Assembly: GCF_043194295.1 (NCBI RefSeq)
Contig: NZ_JBAFVK010000011.1
Length of the DNA: 64,000 nucleotides
Strand: one strand, 5' to 3'
DNA from: Xanthobacter autotrophicus
Lineage (GTDB): Bacteria; Pseudomonadota; Alphaproteobacteria; Rhizobiales; Xanthobacteraceae
Positions within the stretch are counted from its first letter, which is position 1, and each line of letters opens with the position of its first letter. Below are positions 8,680 through 17,985 of the stretch, in pieces. A program made the translations under genes and the position numbers. The notes under the pieces are model-generated. The model did not search any database. It worked only from the letters and a program-made list of their open reading frames with translations, and was not told the DNA's origin.

Positions 8680-9285
8680 ATGAGAACGTTTCCCGTGCTG
8701 TCCGTCGTCATTGCAACGCACAATTCCGAGCGCCAGCTCGTGCCGGTCCTGTCGGCCCTCGTTCAGGGCGTGACGGCGGGCGTGCTGCGTGACGTGACCC
8801 TGGTGGATTCAGGTTCCACCGATGGCACCGCCACCATTGCCGATGCCGCCGGCTGTGCCTTCCTTTCCTCCGTGGCCGACGTGGGTGTTCGCCTGCGCCA
8901 GGGCGCCGCCCATTCGCGCGGCCGCTGGGTGTTGTTCCTGTCCGATTGCTCCATCCTGGAGGAAGGCTGGGCGCGGGAGGTGATGACCTTCATCGAGACC
9001 TGCGAGCGGCGCGGACAGGCCGAGCGCATCGCCGCCACCTTCCGCCTCGCCGTGGATGGCTACGGCATCGGCCCGCGCATCGGTGAAGCGCTGGCCGTGG
9101 CGCGGCTGGCATTGTTCGGCCTGCCGGCGCCCGGGCAAGGGCTTCTCATCTCCCGTAGCTATTACGAGCGGCTCGGCGGCCACCCTTCCGGCGCCCGGGC
9201 GGAACGGCGCCTGATCGCGCGGATCGGCCGGCGCCGCATCCACCTGCTGCGCCCACATGTGCTGATGCCGGCGAAGGACGTCTGA
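8680..9285 (+). CDS. family 2 glycosyltransferase, short form
   Basis: A 201-residue GT-A fold protein. The N-terminus (VLSVVIATHNSERQLVPVLSAL) and VTLVDSGSTDGTATIADAAG are the nucleotide-sugar binding signatures of glycosyltransferase family 2. RGRWVLFLSDCSILEEGW sits where the acidic DxD metal site belongs, but here reads SDCS, so the metal site is degenerate. The frame is open 160 bases further upstream; I chose ATG 8680 because the family starts there. At about 200 residues it is short for the family and has no transmembrane tail, so acceptor and pathway are unknown. Confidence 0.85.
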   Translation: MRTFPVLSVVIATHNSERQLVPVLSALVQGVTAGVLRDVTLVDSGSTDGTATIADAAGCAFLSSVADVGVRLRQGAAHSRGRWVLFLSDCSILEEGWAREVMTFIETCERRGQAERIAATFRLAVDGYGIGPRIGEALAVARLALFGLPAPGQGLLISRSYYERLGGHPSGARAERRLIARIGRRRIHLLRPHVLMPAKDV

Positions 9286-9671
9286 AGGCCGAAGCGCTTC
9301 CGCCCCTGAAATTTCCGGGCGGTTCCGAACATCCCCCTTGGCGAGCCGCCCCGGTTGCGCATAGATGGCGGCGCGGGGTCGGGCCAGCTTCTCTTGGGGA
9401 GGCGGGCACCGGTCGGTCATATCTCGTAAGGGGGCCGGTCGAACGATCAGCGGGCTTTGGAGCCGGATCCGTTCAGGTTGAATTGGCCTGCACGGTGGGT
9501 CCGACTCCGACTTCAGGACAGGGTGCGGTTTTCGAATCGGGTTGCGCTGCAATCCGAGGGGACCGTGATCCGGGTGACCGACCGGGCACAACGCCTGATC
9601 GCCGCCCTACTTGAAGGCCGCGGCGCACGCCTCGCCTCCCATAACGGTGCTGCGCACCGAGGGAGCGGTCC
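9286..9671. other. 386-bp intergenic region
   Basis: No gene is supported. A 6-bp hairpin CCGCCC/GGGCGG (9300-9305 with 9317-9322) just after the glycosyltransferase stop may be a weak terminator. The rest must carry the promoter of the alpha-2-macroglobulin gene, but no clear -35/-10 pair is visible. Confidence 0.4.
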
Positions 9672-12600
9672 ATGGACCTTCGCCGTTTTTTCCTGCGCCG
9701 TGAGTTTTCGCGTTCCGATTCGCTTCGCGGAATATCCCTGCGCCGGCGCCTCCTGACGCTCGGCCGCGTCGCCTGCCTTGCCGTCGCGGTATCGGCCCCT
9801 GCAACTCTGGCATTCGGGCAGGTGCCGCGCCCGCCGGCGACGGTGCCGGGCGGCGCGCCTTCGGCCCAGCCCCAGCCGCCCGTGCCGCCGCGTCCCGCCA
9901 GCCTCAAGACCTTCCAGCGCTCGGATCTGGTGAGCGCCGCGCGCCGCTATGAGCGCGTGCTGCGGCGGGAGGTGACCGCGCCCAGCCAGCCCCTCGACAA
10001 GGTGCGCCGTGACGCCGCCCAGGCTTTCCAGCGCAACGATGCCCGCGCCGCCGCCGAGCTGTATGCCAGCCTCGCCGTCGCCCAGGCGCAGGATGCGGGG
10101 GTGTGGCTGCGCCTTGCCCGCTCGCTGGCCGCCATCAAGGCGACCGACACCGAGGACGCGTCCGCCTTCGTCGACAATGCCATGGGCGCCGCCTTCATCG
10201 CCTATCGCCGGGCGCAGACCCGGGCGGAGGAGGGCGAGGCCCTGTCCTTCATCGGCCGCGTCTATGCCGATCGGCGCCTGTGGAACGCCGCCATCGATAC
10301 CATGAAGACGGCCCTCGACCTGCGCGACAACGCCGCCGACCGCACTTTCCTCGACAAGCTGAAGGAGGAGCACGGGTTCCGGCTGGTGGACTATTCGGTG
10401 GAATCGGACGCCGCCGCCCCGCGCGCTTGCGTGCAATTCTCCGAGGATCTGGTGCCCGGCACCGATTTCGCCGCCTTCGTACAGGTGGGAGGACTGGACA
10501 AGCCGGCCATCACCGGCGAGGCCCGACAGATCTGCGTCGAGGGCCTGAAGCACGGCGAGCGCTACACGCTGGCGGTGCGCCCCGGCATTCCCGCCGTCAC
10601 CGGCGAGCGGCTGCGCAAGTCCACCGAACTCACCATCTATGTGCGCGACCGTTCGCCCACCGTGCGCTTCACCGGCCGCAACTATGTGCTGCCGCGCACC
10701 GGGCAGAAGGGCATTCCGCTGGTTTCGGTGAACACCAGCGCGGTGAAGGTCGACATCCTGCGCATCGGCGACCGGGGCCTTGTGCCAACCGCCATCCAGG
10801 GCGAATTCCGGCAGGGCATCGAGGCCTATACGCGTGAGCGGCTGGCCGACGGTAGCGCCATCGCCGTCTATTCCGGCGTGCTGGAGGTGGACAATCCGCT
10901 GAACGCCGATGTCACCACCGCCATGCCCGTCGCCGAGGCCGTGGGGCGGCTTGAGCCCGGCGTCTATGTGATGACCGCCGAGCCGCAGAAGACCGCCGGC
11001 GACGACGATTATTCCACCAGGGCAACCCAGTGGTTCATCGTCTCCGATCTCGGCCTCACCGCCCTGTCGGGACAGGACGGCGTCCATGTGCTGCTGCGCT
11101 CTCTGGGCAGCGCCGAGCCGGTGGCCGGGGCGGAGGTGCGCCTCATCGCCCGCTCCAACGAGGTTCTGGGCACGGCCAAGAGCGATGCCAACGGCTATGT
11201 GCGCTTCGATGCCGGCCTCTCCCGCGGCCCCGCCGGCCTCGGGCCGGAGGTGGTGACGGCGCGCACGGAGGGCGGCGATTATGCCTTCCTGTCGCTGAAG
11301 GAGACCGCCTTCGACCTCACCGACCGCGGCGTGTCCGGCCGCGATGCGCCGGGGGGGCTGGATGCCTTCCTCGCCACCGAGCGCGGCGTCTACCGGTCCG
11401 GCGAGAGCGTGCATCTCACCGTGCTGCTGCGGGACGCGCAGGGCAATGCCGCACCCGGCGTGCCCCTGACCCTCCAGCTTTTCCGGCCCGACGGGGTCGC
11501 CGACCGGCGCCTCGTGGTGGCGGACCAGGGCGCGGGCGGGCGCACGGCGGACTTCACCCTGCTCACGGGCGCCATGACCGGCACCTGGCGGGCCAAGGCG
11601 CTCACCGATCCCAAGGCGCCGGCCGTGGGCGAGGTGACCTTCCTGGTGGAAGACTATGTGCCCGACCGGGTGGAATTCGACCTCTCCGCCCGTGAGACGC
11701 GCCTGCCGCGCAACCGGCCGGCCGAGGTGCTGGTGGACGGGCGCTTTCTGTTCGGCGCCCCCGCTTCCGGCCTCGACGTGGAGGCGGAGAGTGAACTGCG
11801 CGCCGCCGCCGAGCGCCCCGGCTTTGCCGGCTATCGCTTCGGCAATGGGGATGACCAAGTGCTGGCCGAGCGCCAGCCGCTGGCGGATACGCCCACCACC
11901 GACGCGCGCGGCCGCGCCAGCCTGCGGCTCATCGCCTCCGAACTGCCGCGCACGGCCCGGCCGCTGGAGATGGAAGCCTTCGTGCGCCTTGTGGAGGCGG
12001 GCGGGCGCGCGGTCCAGCGCACCATCGTGCTGCCGGTGGCGCCGGCAGGCAGCCAGATCGGCGTGAAGCCGCTGTTCGCCGATCGGGTGCGGGAAGGGGA
12101 AGTGGCCAATTTCGACGTGGTGGTCGCCGGCACCGACGACAAGCTCCTCGCGGCCCCCGGCCTCTCCTGGAAGCTCTCGCGCATCGAGACGCGCTACCAG
12201 TGGTATCGCGTCAGCGGCTCGTGGGACTATGAGCCGGTGAAGACCGTGACCCGCGTGGCGGAAGGCCGGCTCGACACCAAGGCGGACGGTCCCGCGCGCC
12301 TCGCCGTGCCCACTGAGTATGGCCGCTACCGCCTCGACATCATCGGCGACGGCCTGCCGCTCACCAGCCTGCCGTTCGAGGCGGGATTTGCCGGCGAGGG
12401 CAGCGCCGACACGCCCGACCGGCTGGAGCTGACGCTGGACCGCGCCGCCTATGCCTCCGGCGACACGCTGGATGCCACCCTCACCGCCCGCGCCGCCGGC
12501 ACCGCCAGCGTGCTGGTGCTCAACGAGGGCCTTCTGGAGCAGAAGTTCCTCACTGTTTCGCCCGGCGCTAACAAGGTGAGCTTCAAGGTGGGCGCAGGTT

Positions 12601-15020
12601 GGGGGCCGGGGGCCTATGTGGTGGCCTTCATGCACCGGCCGCTCGACGTGGGGGCGAGCCGCATGCCCGGCCGCGCCATCGGCCTCTCCTGGTTCTCCGT
12701 GAACAAGGAGGCGCGCACCCTGAAGGTGGAACTGACGCCGCCCGCCCAGATCCGCCCCAACACTAGCCTTACCGTGCCGGTGCGCGTCAGCGGCCTCAGC
12801 GCGGGCGAGAAGGCTTATGTGACGGTGGCGGCGGTGGATGTGGGCATCCTCAACCTCACCGGCTACAAGCCGCCGGCGCCCGATGCGGTGGTGTTCGGCC
12901 AGCGCCGGCTGGCCTCCGACATCCGCGATTTCTACGGCGCGCTTATCGACGGCATGCAGGGCGCCGCCGGTCGGCTGCGCTCGGGCGGCGACGGCGGCGA
13001 GACCGCCATGCTCGCGAGCCCGCCGAACGGGCCGCCGCTGGCGCTGTTCTCCGGCCTCGTGGAAGTCGGGGCGGACGGCACCGCCTCGGTCGCCTTCCCC
13101 ATCCCCGCCTTTGACGGCACCGCGCGGGTGATGGCCATCGCCTGGAGCGCCGGCAAGCTCGGACATGCCTCCGCCGACGTGGTGGTGCGCGACAAGGTGG
13201 TGATGCTCGCCACCCTGCCGCGCTTCCTCGCCTCCGGCGACCGCTCCAGCCTGAACCTCGACCTCACCAATGTGGAGGCGCCCGACGGCGAGTATCGCCT
13301 TGATGTCTCCGCCACCGGTGCGGCCACCGTCACCCAGCCGGCAGGCCCGGTGACGCTGGCGGCCAAGCAGCGCCAGTCCCTGCGGCTCGCGCTGGAAGGC
13401 AAGAGCGTGGGACCCGCCACCGTCACCGCGCGGCTGACGGGGCAGGGGCTCGACATCACCCGCAGCTTCGAGATGAACGTGCGCCCGGCCTATCCGGACA
13501 TCGAGCGGCGTACCGTGCGCACGCTCGCGCCGGGCGAGAGCATCACGCTGTCGCGCGACCTCTTCGCCGACCTGTTGCCGGGGACCGGCAGCGTGGCGGT
13601 GAGCGCCATGCCTTCCAGCACCATCGACGTGCCGGCCCTGCTGGCCGCCCTCGACCGCTACCCCTATGGCTGCACCGAGCAGATCACCAGCCGGGCGCTG
13701 CCGCTCCTGTCCTACAACGAGCTGAGCGTGCTGGCGGGCCGCGCCACCGACCCGGAGGCGGACCAGCGCATCCGCGACGCCATCGTGCGGATCATGGCCC
13801 GGCAGGGCTCGGACGGCTCGTTCGGCCTGTGGTCGGCGGGTGGCACCGACACCTGGCTCGACGCCTATGTGGTGGATTTCCTGAGCCGCGCCAAGGAGAA
13901 GGGCTTTGCCGTGCCGGAGGTGGCCTTCTCATTGGCCCTCGACCGGCTGCGCAACGTGGTCAACCTCGCCGGCGCCGACATGCGCGCGGAGACCGAGAAC
14001 CTCGCCTATGCGCTCTATGTACTGGCCCGCAACGGCCGCGCGCCCCTGGGCGATCTGCGCTATCTGGCCGATACAAGGCTGAAGGACCTCGGCACCCCCC
14101 TCGCCAAGGGACAGGTGGGCGCGGCGCTCGCCCTGCTCGGGGATCGCACCCGGGCGGAACGGGCCTTCAACGTGGCCATCGAGGGCCTGCCCGCCAATCC
14201 CGGTGCGCCGGTGGCGGGCCGGCCCGATTTCGGCTCGGTGCTGCGCGATGCGGCGGCCCTCACCGTGCTCGCCCGCGAGGCGGGCCTGGAGAAGCTGGCC
14301 GACGTGGCGCTTGCCCGCGTGGATGCGGCGCGGGTACGCACCGAGCGCACCTCCACGCAGGAAAACGCCTGGCTGCTGCTCGCCGCCCGCTCGCTCGCGG
14401 CCAGCGCCGCCAACATGGGGCTTGAGGTGGATGGAGGTCTGGTGCGCGGCCCGTTCGGCCGCAAGCTTTCTCGCGCCGATCTGGAGCGCGGGCCGGTGAC
14501 CCTGCGCAATGCCGGCGCCGAGGCGGTGAAGGTGGTGATCGGCATCAATGGCGCCCCCGTGGCGCCGGAGCCACCGGTGGCGAAGGGCTTCACCCTGGAG
14601 CGGCGCTACTTCACCCTCGACGGCAAGGCCGCCGACCCCTCCAAGGCGGTGCAGAACCAGCGCTTCGCGGTGGTGCTCTCGTTCAGCGAGACCCAGAGCG
14701 CGCTGGCCGACGTGCTGCTGGTGGACTATCTGCCCGCCGGCTTCGAGATCGAGAATCCGAGCCTCGTCCAGGGCGGCGACGGCGGCTTCACCTGGCTGGA
14801 TGAGACCAGCGAGGCGGGCCACGTGGAGTTCCGCGACGACCGCTTCGTCGCCTCGGTGACCCGGCAGGAGGGTGATGGCGCCTTCGTCGTCGCCTACACG
14901 GTGCGGGCGGTTTCGCCCGGGCGCTATGCCCATCCCCCCGCCATGGTGGAGGACATGTACCGCCCCGACCGCTTCGCCCGCACCGCCGCCGGCACGCTGG
15001 AGGTGGCCCCCGCCCGATGA
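9672..15020 (+). CDS. bacterial alpha-2-macroglobulin with thioester motif
   Basis: A 1782-residue periplasmic protease trap. An Arg-rich start plus hydrophobic stretch around residues 28-49 (LLTLGRVACLAVAVSAPATLAF) acts as signal peptide. Macroglobulin-like beta domains fill most of residues 230-1290, including the MG2-type segment ATERGVYRSGESVHLTVLLRD. Residues 1331-1337 (PYGCTEQ) contain the Cx-Glu-Gln thioester motif at Cys1334, followed by the helical thioester domain to about 1620 and a C-terminal receptor-like domain. E. coli YfhM has CLEQ and is a lipoprotein; no good lipobox is seen here. It overlaps pbpC by 4 bases, the classic pairing in which the inhibitor traps foreign proteases while PBP1C repairs breached peptidoglycan. 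Confidence 0.95.
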   Translation: MDLRRFFLRREFSRSDSLRGISLRRRLLTLGRVACLAVAVSAPATLAFGQVPRPPATVPGGAPSAQPQPPVPPRPASLKTFQRSDLVSAARRYERVLRREVTAPSQPLDKVRRDAAQAFQRNDARAAAELYASLAVAQAQDAGVWLRLARSLAAIKATDTEDASAFVDNAMGAAFIAYRRAQTRAEEGEALSFIGRVYADRRLWNAAIDTMKTALDLRDNAADRTFLDKLKEEHGFRLVDYSVESDAAAPRACVQFSEDLVPGTDFAAFVQVGGLDKPAITGEARQICVEGLKHGERYTLAVRPGIPAVTGERLRKSTELTIYVRDRSPTVRFTGRNYVLPRTGQKGIPLVSVNTSAVKVDILRIGDRGLVPTAIQGEFRQGIEAYTRERLADGSAIAVYSGVLEVDNPLNADVTTAMPVAEAVGRLEPGVYVMTAEPQKTAGDDDYSTRATQWFIVSDLGLTALSGQDGVHVLLRSLGSAEPVAGAEVRLIARSNEVLGTAKSDANGYVRFDAGLSRGPAGLGPEVVTARTEGGDYAFLSLKETAFDLTDRGVSGRDAPGGLDAFLATERGVYRSGESVHLTVLLRDAQGNAAPGVPLTLQLFRPDGVADRRLVVADQGAGGRTADFTLLTGAMTGTWRAKALTDPKAPAVGEVTFLVEDYVPDRVEFDLSARETRLPRNRPAEVLVDGRFLFGAPASGLDVEAESELRAAAERPGFAGYRFGNGDDQVLAERQPLADTPTTDARGRASLRLIASELPRTARPLEMEAFVRLVEAGGRAVQRTIVLPVAPAGSQIGVKPLFADRVREGEVANFDVVVAGTDDKLLAAPGLSWKLSRIETRYQWYRVSGSWDYEPVKTVTRVAEGRLDTKADGPARLAVPTEYGRYRLDIIGDGLPLTSLPFEAGFAGEGSADTPDRLELTLDRAAYASGDTLDATLTARAAGTASVLVLNEGLLEQKFLTVSPGANKVSFKVGAGWGPGAYVVAFMHRPLDVGASRMPGRAIGLSWFSVNKEARTLKVELTPPAQIRPNTSLTVPVRVSGLSAGEKAYVTVAAVDVGILNLTGYKPPAPDAVVFGQRRLASDIRDFYGALIDGMQGAAGRLRSGGDGGETAMLASPPNGPPLALFSGLVEVGADGTASVAFPIPAFDGTARVMAIAWSAGKLGHASADVVVRDKVVMLATLPRFLASGDRSSLNLDLTNVEAPDGEYRLDVSATGAATVTQPAGPVTLAAKQRQSLRLALEGKSVGPATVTARLTGQGLDITRSFEMNVRPAYPDIERRTVRTLAPGESITLSRDLFADLLPGTGSVAVSAMPSSTIDVPALLAALDRYPYGCTEQITSRALPLLSYNELSVLAGRATDPEADQRIRDAIVRIMARQGSDGSFGLWSAGGTDTWLDAYVVDFLSRAKEKGFAVPEVAFSLALDRLRNVVNLAGADMRAETENLAYALYVLARNGRAPLGDLRYLADTRLKDLGTPLAKGQVGAALALLGDRTRAERAFNVAIEGLPANPGAPVAGRPDFGSVLRDAAALTVLAREAGLEKLADVALARVDAARVRTERTSTQENAWLLLAARSLAASAANMGLEVDGGLVRGPFGRKLSRADLERGPVTLRNAGAEAVKVVIGINGAPVAPEPPVAKGFTLERRYFTLDGKAADPSKAVQNQRFAVVLSFSETQSALADVLLVDYLPAGFEIENPSLVQGGDGGFTWLDETSEAGHVEFRDDRFVASVTRQEGDGAFVVAYTVRAVSPGRYAHPPAMVEDMYRPDRFARTAAGTLEVAPAR

Positions 15021-17107
15021 GCGCGACCCAGCCATCCGGGCCATCGCCCGCCGCTCCCGCCCGCCGCCGTCTGCGGCGGGTGGCGGCCGGCCTTGTGTTG
15101 GGGGCGGGGGTGCTGGTGGGCGGCGGCTTCGCGGGGCTGCATCATCTGCGCGCCAACGCTCCGCCTGCGCCGCAGGTGAAGGTCTCGGCCGAGGTGGTGG
15201 ATCGCGAGGGCCGGCTGCTGCGGCCCTTCGCGCTGCCCGATGGCCGCTGGCGCCTCGCCGCCACGGTGGAGGACGTGGACCCGCGCCTCATCACCATGAT
15301 CCTCGCCTATGAGGATCGCCGGTTCGAGCAACATGGCGGCGTCGATGCCTTGGCGCTGCTGCGGGCGGCAGGGCAGGCGGCGGGATCGCGGCGGGTGGTC
15401 TCCGGCGGCTCGACGCTCACCATGCAGGTGGCGCGCCTCACTTTGCCGCCGCGTCCGCGCACCCTCGCCGCCAAGCTCGCCCAGATGCGCCGGGCACTGG
15501 AGCTGGAGGCCCATCTGTCCAAGCCCGAGATCCTCGGGCTCTATCTGACGCTCGCCCCCTATGGCGGCAACATCGAGGGGGTGCGGGCGGCGTCGCTGAC
15601 CTATTTCGGCAAGGAGCCGCGCCGGCTCACCCTCGGCGAGGCGGCCTTGCTGGTGGCCCTGCCGCAGGCGCCGGAAACCCGCCGGCCGGATCGCTTTGCG
15701 GCCCGGGCACGGGCGGCGCGCGACCGGGTGCTGGACCGGCTTCTGTCCCAGGGCCTGCTTGCCGCCGACGAGGTGCGCGTGGCCAAGGCCGAGCCGGTGC
15801 CCACGGCGCGGCGCCCCTTGCCGCAACTGGCGCCTCATCTGGCCGAGCAGATGGTGGCCGAGCGGCCGGATCTCTCCCGCCACCTCTCCACCCTCGACGC
15901 GCCGCTGCAGGAGAAGCTGGAGGAGTTGGTGCGCGAGCGCACGCGGGCTCTGGGCCGCGGTCTGTCCTCCGCAATGGTGGTGATGGACAATGACAGCGCC
16001 GAGGTGCGGGCCTATGTGGCCTCGGCGGATTTCCTCGACAAGAACCGCGCCGGCGCGGTGGATCTTGCCCGCGCGGTGCGCTCGCCAGGCTCGACGCTCA
16101 AGCCCTTCATCTACGCCCTCGCCTTCGAGGACGGCATCGCCCATCCCGAGACGATGATCGAGGACCGGCCGGCCCGTTTCGGCGGCTGGCGGCCGGAGAA
16201 TTTCGACCGCAGCTTCCAGGGCACCCTCTCGGTGCGCAAGGCGCTGCAATTGTCCCTGAACGTGCCGGCGGTGCGGCTCTTGGATGCGGTGGGGCCGCAG
16301 CGCCTCGCCACCCGCCTTCAGCAGGCCGGGGCGCGGCTGGAACTGCCGCCGGGGGCGGCGCCGGCTTTGCCCATGGGGCTCGGCGGCGTGGGCATCCGCC
16401 TCGTGGACCTCACCATGCTCTACGCCGCGCTGGCGCGGGGCGGGGAAGCGCATCCGTTTGTGTTCCGCCGCGAAGGGCGCGCGGTGACGGCGCCGCGCCG
16501 GTCCCAGCTCGTGGATCAGGTGGCGGCCTGGTACGTGGGCCAGTGCCTTCTGGGCACGCCGGCGCCGGAGAATGCGCTGGGCGGCCGCATCGCCTTCAAG
16601 ACCGGCACGTCCTACGGCTATCGCGACAGCTGGGCCATGGGCTTCGACGGGCGGCGCACCGTGGGCGTCTGGGTGGGCCGGCCGGACGGGCAGGCGGTGC
16701 CGGATCTCACCGGCCGCGCGGCGGCGGCGCCGCTTTTGTTCGACGCCTTTGCCCGCATCGTCCGCACCCCGGCGGGCCTTGGCCCGGCGCCGCGCGGCGC
16801 GGTGATGGCGGCGAACGCTCGCCTTCCCGTGCCGCAGCGCCATTTCGGCCGCACCCGGCAGGAGCAGCCCTTGCAGGTGGTCTATCCGCCGGACGGCGCG
16901 CGGGTTTCCGGCGCCGAGGCGGAGACCCTCGCGCTCAAGGTGGATGGCGGCACCTTCCCGCTTACCCTGCTGATGGACGGCCGCCCTGTGGCGCAGGTGG
17001 ACGACCGGCGCACCCTGTTCTGGACGCCGCAGGGGCGGGGCTTTGCCCGCCTCACCGTGATCGACGCGGCGGGGCTTTCCGACAGCGTGACGGTGCGGGT
17101 CGAGTAG
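15017..17107 (+). CDS. pbpC: penicillin-binding protein 1C
   Basis: A 696-residue bifunctional class A penicillin-binding protein. A membrane anchor lies at about 19-45 (LRRVAAGLVLGAGVLVGGGFAGL). The glycosyltransferase family 51 domain follows, with catalytic Glu99 in AYEDRRFEQHGG, then GGSTLTMQVARL. The transpeptidase domain has Ser359-x-x-Lys362 (GSTLKPF), SLN around residue 415 and Lys528-Thr-Gly. The last 80 residues (PPDGARVSGAEAETLALKVDGG) match the BiPBP_C domain specific to PBP1C. The start ATG 15017 overlaps the alpha-2-macroglobulin stop, so both are co-transcribed and probably co-translated. Confidence 0.96.
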   Translation: MSATQPSGPSPAAPARRRLRRVAAGLVLGAGVLVGGGFAGLHHLRANAPPAPQVKVSAEVVDREGRLLRPFALPDGRWRLAATVEDVDPRLITMILAYEDRRFEQHGGVDALALLRAAGQAAGSRRVVSGGSTLTMQVARLTLPPRPRTLAAKLAQMRRALELEAHLSKPEILGLYLTLAPYGGNIEGVRAASLTYFGKEPRRLTLGEAALLVALPQAPETRRPDRFAARARAARDRVLDRLLSQGLLAADEVRVAKAEPVPTARRPLPQLAPHLAEQMVAERPDLSRHLSTLDAPLQEKLEELVRERTRALGRGLSSAMVVMDNDSAEVRAYVASADFLDKNRAGAVDLARAVRSPGSTLKPFIYALAFEDGIAHPETMIEDRPARFGGWRPENFDRSFQGTLSVRKALQLSLNVPAVRLLDAVGPQRLATRLQQAGARLELPPGAAPALPMGLGGVGIRLVDLTMLYAALARGGEAHPFVFRREGRAVTAPRRSQLVDQVAAWYVGQCLLGTPAPENALGGRIAFKTGTSYGYRDSWAMGFDGRRTVGVWVGRPDGQAVPDLTGRAAAAPLLFDAFARIVRTPAGLGPAPRGAVMAANARLPVPQRHFGRTRQEQPLQVVYPPDGARVSGAEAETLALKVDGGTFPLTLLMDGRPVAQVDDRRTLFWTPQGRGFARLTVIDAAGLSDSVTVRVE

Positions 17108-17120
17108 GACCCATCACCCC

Positions 17121-17158
17121 AAAAAGAAAGTCCCGCGCCACCTTGCGGTGGGCGGGAC
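17121..17158 (-). terminator. intrinsic terminator of the DUF1127 gene
   Basis: A 12-bp stem with one bulged base (17130-17142 with 17147-17158, loop TTGC) is followed on the minus strand by TTTCTTTTT. It lies about 75 bases past the DUF1127 stop, so it fits a rho-independent terminator of that gene. It may also slow transcription arriving from pbpC on the other strand. Confidence 0.75.
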
Positions 17159-17231
17159 AGGCACTGGGAGGAAACGCGGAAGATGTCACGCTCCGGGCAA
17201 CCGAGCCCGGAAAGGCAGAAGCAGAAGAGGC

Positions 17232-17438
17232 TCAGAGACCGCGGACAACCAGCTGTGCAATCTCGTCGCGGGTGCAGCCGAGCTTGGCGAGTTCGCTGTT
17301 GGGCATGCGGCGGAGCTGCTCATAACGGGCCGCCATCTGGCGGGCTTCGGCAATGGCGGAAGCCACCTTGGAAGCCGCGGCGCCCAGGCGCCCGAACAGC
17401 CCGAATTCGCGGGAAGGAGTTGCAGTGATCGTGGCCAT
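17232..17438 (-). CDS. DUF1127 small protein
   Basis: A 68-residue protein with a C-terminal DUF1127 signature (YEQLRRMPNSELAKLGCTRDEIAQLVVRGL), a short basic helical motif common in alphaproteobacteria. Small DUF1127 proteins in other alphaproteobacteria have been linked to RNA turnover and phosphate or carbon responses; nothing here indicates the role. ATG 17438 is chosen over upstream codons because GGAGG sits 5 bases before it. A hairpin, TTGGAG/CTCCAA (17451-17467), lies directly before that site and could mask it. A strong terminator follows. Confidence 0.85.
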   Translation of the reverse strand: MATITATPSREFGLFGRLGAAASKVASAIAEARQMAARYEQLRRMPNSELAKLGCTRDEIAQLVVRGL

Positions 17439-17450
17439 TTTCGCCTCCAC

Positions 17451-17467
17451 TTGGAGAGTGGCTCCAA
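17451..17467 (-). promoter_or_regulatory. 5' UTR hairpin next to DUF1127 ribosome binding site
   Basis: A perfect 6-bp inverted repeat with 5-nt loop ends 3 bases before the GGAGG at 17444-17448 on the minus strand. Such a stem could tune translation initiation. Position and pairing are visible; a regulatory role is inferred. Confidence 0.35.
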
Positions 17468-17590
17468 ATTCGATGACCGCAACATAAGCCAGGTGCGTGC
17501 GCTGCAACAGCATCGATTGTGCATGGCACCAATGCGGATACCGTATACCAGAGCGGGTCCGCGGCAGGCTGTGGATGACTCGAAAGCCTA

Positions 17591-17619
17591 TTGAACCGGG
17601 GCGGAGAATTGCGTATAGA
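17591..17619 (+). promoter_or_regulatory. candidate sigma-70-type promoter for tRNA-Gln
   Basis: TTGAAC (17591-17596) and TATAGA (17614-17619) are separated by exactly 17 bases, close to the housekeeping consensus and unusual in this GC-rich DNA. Transcription would begin near 17626, about 55 bases before the mature tRNA end. Confidence 0.55.
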
Positions 17620-17680
17620 CCCCACCTGCCTTTCGGGGCACGCGTCCTTGGCCACCTCGGTGGCGCATAGAGGGCGGCGT

Positions 17681-17754
17681 TGGGGGATAGTTCAACGGTA
17701 GAACCGCGGACTCTGACTCCGTTAATCTAGGTTCGAATCCTAGTCCCCCAGCCA
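17681..17754 (+). tRNA. tRNA-Gln (anticodon CTG)
   Basis: A 74-nt tRNA with encoded CCA. The 7-bp acceptor stem pairs 17681-17687 with 17744-17750, followed by discriminator G and CCA (17752-17754). The D-arm includes GTTCAACGGTAGAAC and the T-arm has GGTTCGAATCC. The anticodon stem 17706-17710/17718-17722 encloses the 7-nt loop CTCTGAC, with anticodon CTG at 17713-17715. It reads CAG glutamine codons, the dominant Gln codon in this DNA. No integrase lies nearby. Confidence 0.97.
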
Positions 17755-17854
17755 ATCCCGAACTCGCAAACATCTTTCTCCGCCATTGAGCCGGCCCTTC
17801 ATTGAGGCGAGCCGGGCTTTGCGTCCGTGCTGCTTTTGGGCCCATCCGCTGGCT

Positions 17855-17882
17855 GAGACAGGGGCCTGATGGCCCCTGTCTC
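17855..17882. terminator. 12-bp perfect stem-loop after tRNA-Gln
   Basis: GAGACAGGGGCC (17855-17866) pairs perfectly with 17871-17882 around a TGAT loop, about 100 bases past the tRNA. It is a likely transcript end or processing barrier, though no T-run follows. It also faces the end of the convergent fumarylacetoacetate hydrolase family gene. Confidence 0.5.
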
Positions 17883-17985
17883 TATCGGGCCAGAACAAGG
17901 CCGCCCGGACACTGGCTGCGACCTGGGTCCGGGGCCGGCGTTGGACGACTTGGGTTAGACGACCTGATCGCAGGCGCCTCGGCTC

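Noticed and set aside
9513..13166. A 1217-codon open frame on the minus strand across the alpha-2-macroglobulin gene
   Set aside because: Its translation is Gly/Arg/His/Ala-rich without any family motif, as expected antisense to a GC-rich gene with strong third-position bias. The plus-strand gene has clear domains.
17681..17985. tRNA-Gln as a mobile-element attachment site
   Set aside because: No integrase, no direct repeat of the tRNA 3' end, and flanking genes look like core genome.
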